From Bradyrhizobium sp. SZCCT0148 (GTDB taxonomy: Bacteria > Pseudomonadota > Alphaproteobacteria > Rhizobiales > Xanthobacteraceae): DNA of 64,000 bases. The notes under the pieces were generated by a model. The model worked only from the letters and a program-made list of their open reading frames with translations. It did not search any database and was not told where the DNA came from. The position numbers were made by a program, and so were the translations under genes. Positions 34,962-44,192 of this stretch are shown in pieces. The stretch is taken from positions 310,001 through 374,000 of the forward strand of contig NZ_JAFCKT010000001.1 in assembly GCF_018129985.1 (NCBI RefSeq), given 5' to 3'. The stretch's first letter is position 1; each line of letters begins with the position of its first letter.

Positions 34962-36554
34962 CTACCGCATCTCCGCCCTGATCATATCCGCTGCCTTCTC
35001 CCCGATCATGATGGTCGGCGCATTGGTGTTGCCCCCGATCAGCGTCGGCATGATCGAGGCGTCGACGATGCGTAATCCTTCGACGCCGTGCACCTTCAGC
35101 GCCGGATCGACCACGGCCATCGCATCCGTCCCCATCTTGCAGGTGCCGACGGGGTGATAGACGGTGTCGACGCGCTCGCGCAAAATGTTGCGGATGTCGT
35201 CGTCGGTCCGCACGTCGGACGTGAACATATCCTTCTTCTGCAGCGCGCGCAGCGCCGGCGTCTCCATCAGGCGGCGCGTGGTCTTGAAGCCTGCGACCAT
35301 CCCCTCGACGTCTTCTTCCTCGCCGAGAAAATTCGGATCGATCAGGGGCGCCGCGAGCGGATCGGCGCTCTTCAAAAAGACGCTGCCGCGGCTCTTCGGT
35401 CGCAACAGGCAGACATGGCACGAGAAGCCCGCCTCCTTGTGCTTTTTACGGCCGTGGTCGTCGAGCATCGCGATGACGAAGTGGAGCTGGATGTCCGGTA
35501 CGTCGAGGTCAGGCCGGGTTCTCAGAAAACCGCCGCACTCGGCAAAATTGGTGGTCATCAGGCCGCGCCGTTCGCGGCGATATTGCTGGATGGCGCGGAG
35601 CAGGGACGTCAGCCGGCCGAGCGAGGCATGAACGAAGTGCGGATAGTCGGAGGCGTAGACGAACACGAAATCCGGGTGGTCCTGCAGATTGCGCCCGACG
35701 CCCGGCAGATGATGGACGGCGCCAATGCCGTGCGGTCGAAGCGCATCGCCGTCGCCGATGCCCGACAGCATCAGCAATTGCGGTGACTGGAAGGCGCCGC
35801 CGGCAAGGATCACCGCGCGGCGCGCGCGCATCTGCTTTGTCTGCTTGCCCTGCCGATATTCGATGCCGACCGCGCGCCGTCCTTCGAACAGGATTTTGGT
35901 GGCGTGCGCGCCCGTCTCGACGCGCAGATTCGCGCGCTTGTCCATGTGAGGCTGAACATATGCCCGCGCCGCGCTCCAGCGCTCGCCATTGTGCTGCGTC
36001 GCCTGGTAGCTGCCGAGCCCTTCATGGTCATCACCATTGAAGTCGTCGCGGATGCGAAACTGCGCCTCGCGCGCGGCCTGATGGAAGATGTCATGGATCG
36101 GATTGTCCGAGCGCAGCCTGTTGACATGCAGCGGGCCGCCCTTGCCATGATACTCGCCGTCGAAATCGGAGTTGTTCTCCGAGCGCTTGAAATAGGGCAG
36201 CACGTCCGCATACGACCAGCCGGCATTGCCGAGCGAAGCCCAGTGATCGTAGTCGGAGCGATGGCCGCGGATGTAGACCATGGCGTTGATTGCCGAGGAG
36301 CCGCCAAGGCCCTTGCCGCGCGGCTGATAGCCGATGCGGCCGTTCAATCCCTTTTGCGGCACCGTGTCGAAGGCCCAATTGGCCGTCTTGTAGGGCAGGG
36401 CAAGTCCGAATGGTGTGGTGATCCGCCAGCTGTCGTTCTTGCCGCCGGCATCGAGCAGCGCCACGGACGTCGCCGCATCCTCCGATAGCCGCCCCGCCAC
36501 CGCGCATCCGCCGGAGCCCGCGCCCACGACGACGAAATCGAATGTGTCGGTCAA
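34962..36554 (-). CDS. GMC-family FAD oxidoreductase (choline/alcohol dehydrogenase-like)
   Basis: A 530-residue flavoprotein. The FAD dinucleotide motif GAGSGGCAVAGRL is at 11-23; the GMC signatures GLGGSSAINAMVYIRGH and GAFQSPQLLMLSGIG are both present; the active-site histidine and asparagine are in HPVGTCKMG and GNTNAPTIMIGE. It probably oxidises an alcohol or polyol, passing electrons to a quinone or dye-type acceptor. The start is a TTG at 36554 with AGGGGG about nine bases upstream. The next gene upstream is an aldehyde dehydrogenase, so an alcohol to aldehyde to acid pair is a sensible inference, although an intergenic palindrome separates them. Confidence 0.93.
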   Translation of the reverse strand: MTDTFDFVVVGAGSGGCAVAGRLSEDAATSVALLDAGGKNDSWRITTPFGLALPYKTANWAFDTVPQKGLNGRIGYQPRGKGLGGSSAINAMVYIRGHRSDYDHWASLGNAGWSYADVLPYFKRSENNSDFDGEYHGKGGPLHVNRLRSDNPIHDIFHQAAREAQFRIRDDFNGDDHEGLGSYQATQHNGERWSAARAYVQPHMDKRANLRVETGAHATKILFEGRRAVGIEYRQGKQTKQMRARRAVILAGGAFQSPQLLMLSGIGDGDALRPHGIGAVHHLPGVGRNLQDHPDFVFVYASDYPHFVHASLGRLTSLLRAIQQYRRERRGLMTTNFAECGGFLRTRPDLDVPDIQLHFVIAMLDDHGRKKHKEAGFSCHVCLLRPKSRGSVFLKSADPLAAPLIDPNFLGEEEDVEGMVAGFKTTRRLMETPALRALQKKDMFTSDVRTDDDIRNILRERVDTVYHPVGTCKMGTDAMAVVDPALKVHGVEGLRIVDASIMPTLIGGNTNAPTIMIGEKAADMIRAEMR

Positions 36555-36585
36555 TGTTTGTTTCCCCCTTTATATTTCTTCTCGT

Positions 36586-36659
36586 CATTGCGAGCGCAAC
36601 GAAGCAATCCTGCATCCCTCCGCAGGGGCAGTCTGGATTGCTTCCCTGCGCTCGCAATG
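36586..36659. repeat. CATTGCGAGCGCA inverted repeat element
   Basis: Left arm 36586-36610 begins CATTGCGAGCGCAACGAAGC; right arm 36635-36659 is its reverse complement with two mismatches over 25 bases. The 24-base centre contains CTCCGCAGGGG. A 16-nt piece of it (GCAGTCTGGATTGCTT) also occurs at 23776-23791, and GCTCGCAATGACGG at 34936-34949 looks like a half-element. It lies between the GMC and aldehyde dehydrogenase genes. Confidence 0.85.
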
Positions 36660-36667
36660 TCTGACAG

Positions 36668-38101
36668 CTACGACATGAACCGCATCAACTTCTCCAGCCG
36701 CGCGATCTTGCCGCCATAAGGCGGATAGAGATCGGCGAGGCGGTTGAACTTGGAACGGTAGAACACCGGCTTCAGCTTGCTGAACGTGCGAAAGCCCCAT
36801 TCGCCGTGATAGGCGCCGGTGCCGGATGCGCCGACGCCGCCCATCGGCTGGTTGATTTGCGCAAAGTGAAACAGGCAGTCGTTGATGGTGACGCCGCCGG
36901 ATACGGTGCGCGCCAGCACGTCGTCGCGTGCGGCGCCATCCTTGCCGAACCAGTACAGCGCCAGCGGCCGGTCGCGATGGTTGATGAAAGCGATGGCCTC
37001 AGTTGGGTCGCGATAGAAAAGAATCGGCAGCACCGGCCCAAAAATCTCCTCCTGCATCGCCGCCATTTCGTCGGTCGCACCGACGATCAGCGTTGGCGGG
37101 AATTTGCGGTGTGCTTTCCAGTTGGGATCGTCCGCCTTCGCCGGTTGCAGGATCTTTGCGCCGCGCTGCGCCGCATCCGCGACGAGGCCCTCGAGCCGGG
37201 CATAGTGCCGGTCCGAGATGATCGAGGTGTAGTCCTTGTTTGAGGGATCGGTGCCGAACATCCGCCGCATATGGGCGCGCACCTTCTCGGCAAAGGCCTG
37301 CAGCGCGGGTTCGGGCACCAGCACGTAATCCGGCGCGATGCAGGTCTGCCCGGCGTTGAGCAATTTGCCATAGGCGATGCGCTCGGCCGCTTCCTCGAGG
37401 TCGGCCGAGGCGTCGACGATCGCAGGCGACTTGCCACCGAGCTCGAGGGTGACCGGCGTGAGGTTACGCCCCGCGGCCTCCGCCACGATCCGCCCGACCC
37501 GGGTCGAGCCCGTGAACACGAGGTGATCAAACGGCAGGCGCGCAAATGCCTCTGCGATCCCGCCCTCGATGCCGGTGACCAGCAGCTCGGTCGCATCGAA
37601 TCGCGCGGCAACCGTCTCCTTCAGCAGGCCTGCGAAACGCGGGGTGAGCTCGCTCGGCTTGATCAGGACGCGATTGCCGGCAGCGAGCGCGCCGATCGCC
37701 GGCGCGAGCGTGAGCTGGAGCGGATAATTCCAGGGCGCGATGATGCCGGCGACGCCGAGCGGCTGCGGTATCAGCCGGTTGCGCGCTGGCAGGAATTGCA
37801 GCGCGGTCGCGACCCGCTGCGGCGCCATCCAGCTCTTCAAGTGCTTGGTGGCGTGCCGGATCTCGGAAAACACCAGCATTGTCTCTGCGATGGTGGTCTC
37901 GACCGCCGAGCGGTGGCCGAAATCGGCCGAGATCGCCTGCCGGAAGCGCTCCTCGTTGTCGGCCAACACGGCCCGCAGCCGCGCCAGCCGGTCGAGCCGC
38001 TCGGCGAGGCCGGCGGGCGGCTCGTCCCGCGACCGCCCCACCATGGCGTGGAAGGCCTCCTCCAGCGCTCCGACCGGGGCGCTCGTCAGGGATCTGTCCA
38101 C
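36668..38101 (-). CDS. Aldehyde dehydrogenase, coniferyl-aldehyde dehydrogenase type
   Basis: A 477-residue NAD(P)-dependent aldehyde dehydrogenase. The Rossmann motif FTGSTRVGRIV, the catalytic-base glutamate in LELGGKSPAIV and the nucleophilic cysteine in GQTCIAPDYVL are all present; APWNYPLQL and the C-terminal GGVGASGTGAYHGEWGF are characteristic of the class 3/coniferyl-aldehyde group, which ends with a membrane-like or surface tail (here LYPPYGGKIARLEKLM). It oxidises aromatic or aliphatic aldehydes to acids. The start is a GTG at 38101 with GGGAGGAA upstream. Next to the GMC oxidoreductase, so the two may act in sequence. Confidence 0.92.
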   Translation of the reverse strand: MDRSLTSAPVGALEEAFHAMVGRSRDEPPAGLAERLDRLARLRAVLADNEERFRQAISADFGHRSAVETTIAETMLVFSEIRHATKHLKSWMAPQRVATALQFLPARNRLIPQPLGVAGIIAPWNYPLQLTLAPAIGALAAGNRVLIKPSELTPRFAGLLKETVAARFDATELLVTGIEGGIAEAFARLPFDHLVFTGSTRVGRIVAEAAGRNLTPVTLELGGKSPAIVDASADLEEAAERIAYGKLLNAGQTCIAPDYVLVPEPALQAFAEKVRAHMRRMFGTDPSNKDYTSIISDRHYARLEGLVADAAQRGAKILQPAKADDPNWKAHRKFPPTLIVGATDEMAAMQEEIFGPVLPILFYRDPTEAIAFINHRDRPLALYWFGKDGAARDDVLARTVSGGVTINDCLFHFAQINQPMGGVGASGTGAYHGEWGFRTFSKLKPVFYRSKFNRLADLYPPYGGKIARLEKLMRFMS

Positions 38102-38412
38102 GGCGTTCCTCCCTCAAGAAGCGTTTCGGCTTCAATCTTGTTGCTGCAAGCTGGCTCTTTGTGGAACTTCTGGCAAGAGCGCAGGGAACGCAGCGGAAAT
38201 TGGTCGATTCCCCTGTCATAAAGTCGAAAAAAACGTTCCCTCAGCCCTTTCCAAAGACAGCCCGCCTTGATACATACGCCCAGCACCCGACGGGCTTTGC
38301 CCCGGGTTGCCTTCCAAGGAAGCCTTTGGGACGGACGAGAAAAGCCACGCGAACAGCGCCGGCCTCAACCAACCGTCCCCGGGATCCAGCCGAGGGCAAA
38401 GCAAGTGTTTAA
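38102..38412. other. Intergenic region upstream of the initiator tRNA
   Basis: About 310 bases with no credible gene, between a leftward aldehyde dehydrogenase gene and the tRNA. It must hold the divergent promoters of both. I see a CATAAA hexamer near 38217 and a run of A at 38227 but no convincing -35/-10 pair. Confidence 0.5.
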
Positions 38413-38489
<77 letters not shown>

Positions 38490-38819
38490 AATTCGGATCG
38501 ACCGGATCTGATACGAAAAATGGCCCGCATCGCGCGGGTCATTTCTGTTTCGGGGAGTGTGTGCAGGGTCGAGCGGCGCCGCTCCACCCTCGGCCGGACC
38601 TGACAATATCAGTGCGAGTGCTCCGAAAGCTTCGTTGCGACTACGAACGCGCCGGCGTCTCGACGGCAGCCTGACAATGGCTCATCCCTGTCCTTTTTCA
38701 GGGAGGGTTGATCTCGAAAAATCAAAAACATCGCTTCCTGCTGCGCATCAGCTTGAAGAGCTCTGTGCGCAAATGGGCCTGCTTGGTCGGGTACTGCGAG
38801 GGCCGGCTCGGGTTGAATT
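38490..38819. other. Intergenic region between tRNA and dusA
   Basis: About 330 bases holding the tRNA terminator at the left and otherwise no gene I can support. Short open frames exist on both strands, but they resemble no family and lack ribosome binding sites. The dusA promoter must lie in the right half; a CCCTG/CAGGG hairpin (near 38690-38704) is the only structure seen. Confidence 0.5.
38516..38550 (+). terminator. Probable terminator of the tRNA transcript
   Basis: GGCCCGC (38522-38528) pairs with GCGGGTC (38534-38540) across ATCGC with one G-T wobble, preceded by five A and followed by ATTTCTGTTT. It lies 33 bases after the tRNA and is a plausible intrinsic terminator. Confidence 0.65.
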
Positions 38820-39863
38820 GTGGTGACCCCCGCGGTATTTCCCAGGCCGGAAGCACGTTCCCCCAAAGAGGCAGCAAGTTTGCAGATCTCGCCAAGTCGC
38901 TTCTCCGTGGCGCCGATGATGGACTGGACTGATCGCCATTGTCGGGTGTTCCACCGCCACCTGTCCCGGTCGGCGTTGCTCTACACGGAAATGCTCACGA
39001 CCGGCGCCGTCATTCATGGCGACCGGGAACGGCTGCTTGGGTTCGACCAGGTCGAGCACCCGCTCGCGTTGCAGCTTGGCGGCTCGAACGCGAGCGACCT
39101 CGCGGAGGCCGCGCGGATCGGCGAGGGCTTCGGCTATGACGAGATCAATCTCAATGTCGGCTGTCCGTCCGATCGGGTGAAGGACGGCCGCTTCGGTGCC
39201 TGCCTGATGGCGGAGCCGCAAGTGGTGGCCGAGTGCGTCGCCGCGATGAAACAGGCGGTCGCCATTCCCGTGACGGTGAAATGCCGCATCGGGATCGACG
39301 ACCAGGATCCAGAAGTCGCGCTCGATACTCTGGCGCGGGCAGTGGTCGCCGCTGGTTGCGATACGCTGATCGTGCATGCACGGAAAGCCTGGCTCAACGG
39401 CCTGTCGCCGAAGGAGAACCGTGACATCCCTCCGCTCGACTATGACCGCGTCTATCGTCTCAAGCGTGCGATGCCGGACGTGCCCATCATCATCAATGGC
39501 GGCATCCTGAGCATCGACGAAGCGAGAAAGCATCTTGCGCATGTCGACGGCGTGATGCTCGGCCGCGCGGCATATCAGGAGCCGTGGCGGTTACTCTCGG
39601 TGGATGCCGACATCTTCGGCGAGTTGTCGCCTCACGAGACCATGCAGGACGCCCTCGAGGCGATGATGCCCTATGTCGAGCGGCAGCTTTCACGCGGTAC
39701 GCGGCTGCACGCGATCACGCGGCATTTCGTCGGCGCATTCCACGCGGTCCCCGGCGCGCGATCGTTCCGCCGACATCTTGCCGAGCAAGCGACCCGGCCG
39801 GGGGCAGACACGAACGTATTGAGAGATGCGATCGGCAAGCTGGCGTTCACGCAGGCTGCTTAA
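38820..39863 (+). CDS. dusA: tRNA-dihydrouridine(20/20a) synthase
   Basis: A flavoenzyme of about 347 residues that reduces uridine at positions 20/20a of the tRNA D-loop. DusA features: FSVAPMMDWTDRHCRVFHR, LYTEMLTTGAVIHGDRERLLGF, ALQLGGSNASDLAEAARIGE, the active-site cysteine in NLNVGCPSDRVKDGRFGACLM, and VHARKAWLNGLSPKENRDIPPLDY, which is specific to DusA rather than DusB/C. The start is uncertain: GTG at 38820 or the next codon GTG 38823; a start nearer FSVAPMM is not excluded. It follows an initiator tRNA gene but is not cotranscribed with it if the intervening terminator works. Confidence 0.94.
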   Translation: MVTPAVFPRPEARSPKEAASLQISPSRFSVAPMMDWTDRHCRVFHRHLSRSALLYTEMLTTGAVIHGDRERLLGFDQVEHPLALQLGGSNASDLAEAARIGEGFGYDEINLNVGCPSDRVKDGRFGACLMAEPQVVAECVAAMKQAVAIPVTVKCRIGIDDQDPEVALDTLARAVVAAGCDTLIVHARKAWLNGLSPKENRDIPPLDYDRVYRLKRAMPDVPIIINGGILSIDEARKHLAHVDGVMLGRAAYQEPWRLLSVDADIFGELSPHETMQDALEAMMPYVERQLSRGTRLHAITRHFVGAFHAVPGARSFRRHLAEQATRPGADTNVLRDAIGKLAFTQAA

Positions 39864-40041
39864 CGCGTCGTCCGCGGCCTGAAGACTTTGCGCTTCGCCG
39901 GTTGTCCCCTTTTCGCGATAGCAGCCCAGCCGGTCTGCCGGCCCGCGCGCCCATGCGCGCGGCGGCAACGGACTGTCTCCCTTCACCTCGGCGAGGCCGG
40001 CGACGAGATCAGAGGCATTCGCTTCCGGGGTGGATGGGGGA

Positions 40042-40533
40042 TCAATCCTTGTACGGACAGACCATCGTCAGATAGAGTAGCGTCGGCTTGTCCGAACCCT
40101 TCTTGTATTCCCACTCCAGCCGGATCTCGTGCCGGTGGGCGTAGGCGTCGCTCGGCGCGTGGACGATGATGTTGGTCTTCATCGGGATCGGCGGCTCGGA
40201 GTTGAAGCATTTCCGGACGCAGGCATCGAGCAGATCGCAGCGCGTCAGGGGAATCACGCCCGGCTCGTCCCTGGACAGCGGCACCGTGTTCGGCTGGGTG
40301 CTGAGGTCGAGGCGGGCCCGGCCCTTTTCCTTATGCCAGTACTTGGCGCTTCCCTGCGGCCATCTCGATGGCGGGTTCAGGATCAAATGGTACTGGCCGT
40401 ATTCCAGGGTCGCCAGGTCGATGTCGTCGGATGCCTTGAGCTTGGCGACGCTCTTTTTCATGTTCGCCAGGGGATAGTAATTGGCGTTCATCAAGTCTCG
40501 AAATGCCTTGCCGCTATATGTCCTTCCGCCCAT
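40042..40533 (-). CDS. Hypothetical protein, family not recognised
   Basis: A 163-residue protein with no motif I recognise. It opens MGGRTYSGKAFRDLMNANYY, is rich in Lys, Tyr and Pro (ATLEYGQYHLILNPPSRWPQG), has three cysteines in the middle (RCDLLDACVRKCF) and ends KKGSDKPTLLYLTMVCPYKD. No signal peptide or membrane helix is visible. Its codon use looks less GC-biased than its neighbours, a possible sign of transfer. It converges with dusA across a 178-bp gap containing a GC-rich hairpin (CCGCGCGC/GCGCGCGG) and diverges from the cyclase-like gene. The start at 40533 is the first of its frame; I cannot see a strong ribosome binding site. Confidence 0.55.
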   Translation of the reverse strand: MGGRTYSGKAFRDLMNANYYPLANMKKSVAKLKASDDIDLATLEYGQYHLILNPPSRWPQGSAKYWHKEKGRARLDLSTQPNTVPLSRDEPGVIPLTRCDLLDACVRKCFNSEPPIPMKTNIIVHAPSDAYAHRHEIRLEWEYKKGSDKPTLLYLTMVCPYKD

Positions 40534-40823
40534 CCTCTTGTCCTTCGAAACGATCTAATCAATCAGGGAATCGTGCAGCCCAGCAAAAGCTCGTTGGCCG
40601 TTATGAAAAGCCTCGGCGCCCCACCAACGCGCGGCCCCATTTTCGCGCGACGGCGAAGCTACCACCCGAAAATGCATTTCGTCCAGAGAGCCACCTTGGA
40701 CGACACAGCTATGTTTCGCTGCAAGGTCGATTGCCATGCATGTCCCGATAGGTATTCTACGCGAGGCTCCGTCGCGAGCACCGGTCGGCATAGGATGCCG
40801 TCGTGACTTTTGAAGGCTCAGGA

Positions 40824-43800
40824 ATGCATTGTGTCGCATGTCAGGCGACGATCGACCCGAGCGATAGCTGGTGCGCGAAATGCGGGCTGGCCGTGCGACG
40901 CTCCGATCCCGACAGCGAGCGCCGGTTCGTCACCATTCTCCGTGCCGACGTCGTGGATTCGACCGGGCTAGTGGCCGAGCTGGAGCCGGAGGCGGCGATC
41001 TCGCGCCTTGAGCCGGCCCTGGCCGCGATGAGAGGGGCGGTGCGTCAGTTCGGGGGCATTGTCAGCAAGGAGCTCGGTGATGGGATCGCCGCGGTGTTCG
41101 GCGCTCCCATTGCGGACGACAACCATGCCCCACTGGCCTGTCACGCGGCGCTCGAACTCGTCCGGCGCGTTGGGAGCCTCGGCGATTCCAGCCTGCAGGT
41201 GCGGGTTGGCCTCCATTCCGGACATGTCGTCGCGTACATGGTCGCCAGCGAGTTTTCCAGGGTCTACGAGATCGGCGGGGCCGCCCAGCATCTGGCCGCG
41301 CGGCTGGAATCGGCGGCGGAAGCGAATCAGATCTATGTGTCGGAAGCCTGCCAGAAGCTTGCGGATGGGCATGTCCGTTTCGAATTCCTGGGCGACAGGA
41401 CTCTGCGTGGCTTCAACCAGCCCCTGCCGGTCTACCGGATCGTCGGCGCCAGCGATCTCTCGAGTTGGCGGGTGCGGCGCGCGCGCAGCGTGTCGCGGTT
41501 CGTCGATCGTGTCACGGAGCGCGCGCTGCTCGGCCGCGCCGCAGCCAGCGTGGGTGCCGGCCGTCAGACGGTCCTGCTGCTGGGTGATGCGGGCATCGGC
41601 AAGTCGCGGCTGGCGCACGAGTTCGCCCAGGAGCGCAAGGCCGAGGGCTGGCGCCTGGTCGATGCCGAATGCAGCCCGAACCTCCAGGGCGCTCCGTTCA
41701 GTACGCTGAAGCGCCTCCTGCTCTCGTTGCTGGAGGCGGCCGCGAAAGATCCGGATGGCTCCGGGGATCCGCGAAGCGATCTGCCACCGATCCAGCAAAG
41801 CGCCCTCGATGCCGTGCTGGATCTGCCGATCTCGGAGCCTGAGTGGAATCAGCTTGAGCCTCACGCTCGGGGGCGCGCGATCTCCGATGCGAGCTGCGCC
41901 GTCGTCGAGGGCCTTGCTCGCCGTCAGCGCGCGGTCCTTTTGCTCGAGGACCTGCATTGGATCGACCGGGCCAGCGATACGGTCGTGGCCGCGATTGCTT
42001 CGTTGCAGGCGCCCGGTCTTCTCGTGCTCCTCACCTCCAGGCCGAACGGAATGCCGGTGTGGATCGCGCGCTGCCACGCCGAAATCGTGGCGATGCGGCC
42101 GCTCGACGACGATTCGGGGCTGGCTATGCTGGCAGACATGCTCGGTCCGTCGACCGCGAACGACGATCTCAAGACCCGGATCATTTCGCACACGGCCAAT
42201 GTGCCTCTGTTCATCGAGGAGGTCTGCCGTGGGCTGAGGGATAGTGGGACGCTTCGCGGCCAATGGGGCGATCTCGCACTCATGCGTCCCATCGACGAGC
42301 TCGGTATCCCCTCGAGCATCCAGGGCGTGATCGCAGCACGCCTCGATCGCGTGTCGCGACAGGAACGTTCCGTGTTGCAGATCGCGGCAGCGCTTGGGCC
42401 GCGATCGACCGTAGCCATGCTGCGCAAGCTCGTCGAGTTTCCCGAGGGTCACGTCCAGGACTGCCTTGCCGCGCTTGATCGCGCCGAGCTGCTGGTCAGG
42501 ATCGACAGCGAATTGGGCGACGAACTCGAATTTCGACACGAGATGGTTCGCCAGGTCACATACGACTCGATGGTCGAAAAGGTGCGCGAGGAGATTCACG
42601 CGCGCATTCTTCGGACGCTGGAGAGCGACGAAACCTGCGCGGATGAGCCCGATACGCTGTGCTATCACGCGGTGCGCGCCAAGGATTGGCACAAGGCCTT
42701 TGTCCACGGCAGGAGCGCCGGACGAAAATGTTTGAGCCGGTCGGCTTTTGCGGACGCGGCCAACTATTTCGAAATCGCCATGGGCTCGCTCGACAAGACG
42801 CCGATGAGGGTGTCGCGGGAGGCCGACGCGATCGATCTGCGGATGGAGGCGCGCTCGGCATTCATCGCGTCCGGCCATGTCGCCGAATGGCTGGACCTGG
42901 GCAAGGAAGCCGAACGGCGGGCCGACGCGATCGATGACATCGGACGCAAGGTTGCCGCGATGACGGTCAGGGCCGGCGCGCAGAACTTCTATGGAGCCCC
43001 GGTCGAAGCGGTCGCGGTCAATGAAGAGGTCGTCCGCCTCGCGGAACGGTGGGGCAATCTGGGGTGGCTCAATCTTGCGAGATATGGTCTCGGGCAAGCC
43101 TATTTCCTTGCCGGCCGTTACCACGAAGCAGAGCGGACGGTGGCATTGGCGCACGCTCAATTGGCTGGACCGGAAGCCAGCGCTCCGATCGGGACGACGC
43201 CAAGGAACTTGCTGCTGCTCTGCTGCATGATGAAGAGCTTTACCCACACGGTCATGGGCGAGTTCGACGCCGCCGAGCAGCTCCAGCGCCAGGCCGCCGC
43301 GATCGCGGCGGAGACCAATCGTCCGTACGATCTTGCGGGAGCCGCCTATAGCGGGGGCTGGCTGATGCTCGGCCGGGGCGATCCGGCGGCGGCCGCCGCC
43401 ATTCTCGAGGACGGTTTTGTCCTGGCGCAGAAGCACGGCATCCGCCTGTTCGTGCCGGTGCTCGCCTGCCACCTCGGCATGGCCTATCTGGAGCAGGGAC
43501 TGTTCGACCGGGCGCGCGGCGTTCTGGCCGAGGCGCGCGAAGAGGCCAAGGCGGTCGGCTATACCTCGGCGGTGCTGCGCAGCTCGATCTACCTTGCACT
43601 CGCGACCTGTCGCCTCGGCGATGTCAGGGCCGCGCAGAACATGCTGCGCGAGGCCCGCAATACCGCCCGGCAGCAGGGGTTTTCGGGCCTCGAGGCCGAA
43701 GCCCTGCTCGGCGAGGCCGTCGTGACGCCGGCCTCCAGTGCGGAGAGCAGGGCAGCCATTCTTGCGTCCCTGCGATCCGCCGTCGCGATCGCCTCCGAGA

Positions 43801-43877
43801 GCGGCGCGCGGCCGCTCCAGCGCAAGGCCGAGGCGATGCTGACCGAGGTGCTCGGCCAGGGCAGCGAGCTCATCTGA
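40824..43877 (+). CDS. Zinc ribbon - class III nucleotide cyclase - AAA/STAND ATPase - TPR protein
   Basis: A protein of about 1,017 residues. Domains in order: a zinc ribbon (Cys3, Cys6, Cys17, Cys20 in CVACQATIDPSDSWCAKC); a class III adenylate/guanylate cyclase domain (about 35-200) with the metal aspartates in ADVVDST and KELGDGIAAVF, and LAARLESAAEANQIYVS; an AAA/STAND-type ATPase with Walker A GDAGIGKSRL at 254-263 and Walker B-like VLLLEDLHWID; and a helical TPR-like C-terminal half. The residue before LAARL is His where classical cyclases have Asn, as in one cyclase side group, so activity is not certain. Start at ATG 40824 is preferred; GTG 40803 is possible. Likely a signalling regulator. 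Confidence 0.88.
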   Translation: MHCVACQATIDPSDSWCAKCGLAVRRSDPDSERRFVTILRADVVDSTGLVAELEPEAAISRLEPALAAMRGAVRQFGGIVSKELGDGIAAVFGAPIADDNHAPLACHAALELVRRVGSLGDSSLQVRVGLHSGHVVAYMVASEFSRVYEIGGAAQHLAARLESAAEANQIYVSEACQKLADGHVRFEFLGDRTLRGFNQPLPVYRIVGASDLSSWRVRRARSVSRFVDRVTERALLGRAAASVGAGRQTVLLLGDAGIGKSRLAHEFAQERKAEGWRLVDAECSPNLQGAPFSTLKRLLLSLLEAAAKDPDGSGDPRSDLPPIQQSALDAVLDLPISEPEWNQLEPHARGRAISDASCAVVEGLARRQRAVLLLEDLHWIDRASDTVVAAIASLQAPGLLVLLTSRPNGMPVWIARCHAEIVAMRPLDDDSGLAMLADMLGPSTANDDLKTRIISHTANVPLFIEEVCRGLRDSGTLRGQWGDLALMRPIDELGIPSSIQGVIAARLDRVSRQERSVLQIAAALGPRSTVAMLRKLVEFPEGHVQDCLAALDRAELLVRIDSELGDELEFRHEMVRQVTYDSMVEKVREEIHARILRTLESDETCADEPDTLCYHAVRAKDWHKAFVHGRSAGRKCLSRSAFADAANYFEIAMGSLDKTPMRVSREADAIDLRMEARSAFIASGHVAEWLDLGKEAERRADAIDDIGRKVAAMTVRAGAQNFYGAPVEAVAVNEEVVRLAERWGNLGWLNLARYGLGQAYFLAGRYHEAERTVALAHAQLAGPEASAPIGTTPRNLLLLCCMMKSFTHTVMGEFDAAEQLQRQAAAIAAETNRPYDLAGAAYSGGWLMLGRGDPAAAAAILEDGFVLAQKHGIRLFVPVLACHLGMAYLEQGLFDRARGVLAEAREEAKAVGYTSAVLRSSIYLALATCRLGDVRAAQNMLREARNTARQQGFSGLEAEALLGEAVVTPASSAESRAAILASLRSAVAIASESGARPLQRKAEAMLTEVLGQGSELI

Positions 43878-44192
43878 CGCTGCGTCCGATCGGGTCTGCA
43901 CTGCGCCGCCGCGGACCGAATCATCGGCCCAAAATGTCCAAAAATTTTCATAGGCAGCACAAAGGGTTAGCTACTGTGCATGGGGTTGTTTTCGAGAATT
44001 TTGATCGGGCCGGTCGCCGGGCGGCTGCGACAGGCAGCCTCGCACACCGCAGTGCCGAAGCCCTTGCACCGAATCCAAGGTCGGCTACCGTCGGGACCAG
44101 TCGCAGGGCCAGGTGACTTTTGATCTGCATTTTTTAGCATTGCATTTTGCCGGCGCCGCCATGGCGCGACGCCCATCGGACGAGGCGGGGCC
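43878..44192. other. Intergenic region with a repeated motif upstream of opgC
   Basis: About 315 bases with no supported gene. It contains the 20-nt motif ACTGTGCATGGGGTTGTTTT (43973-43992), AT-rich stretches around 43930 and 44120, and the region directly before opgC where the promoter must lie. Confidence 0.6.
43973..43992 (+). repeat. 20-nt motif, second copy
   Basis: Identical to 4678-4697 (ACTGTGCATGGGGTTGTTTT), on the same strand, again intergenic and again upstream of a rightward membrane-protein gene (opgC at 44193, about 200 bases on). The flanks GGGTTAGCT before and CGAGAATTTTGATCGGG after partly resemble the first copy. Confidence 0.7.

Noticed and set aside
38830..38900. Possible signal recognition particle RNA (CCAGGCCGGAAGCACG looked similar)
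   Set aside because: The conserved GGTCAGGTCCGGAAGGAAGCAGCC-like core is not present and the stretch is coding for the start of dusA.
40968..43901. A 977-codon open frame on the minus strand opposite the cyclase-like gene
   Set aside because: It is antisense to a gene with clear domain motifs, resembles no family, and is explained by the high GC content removing stop codons.
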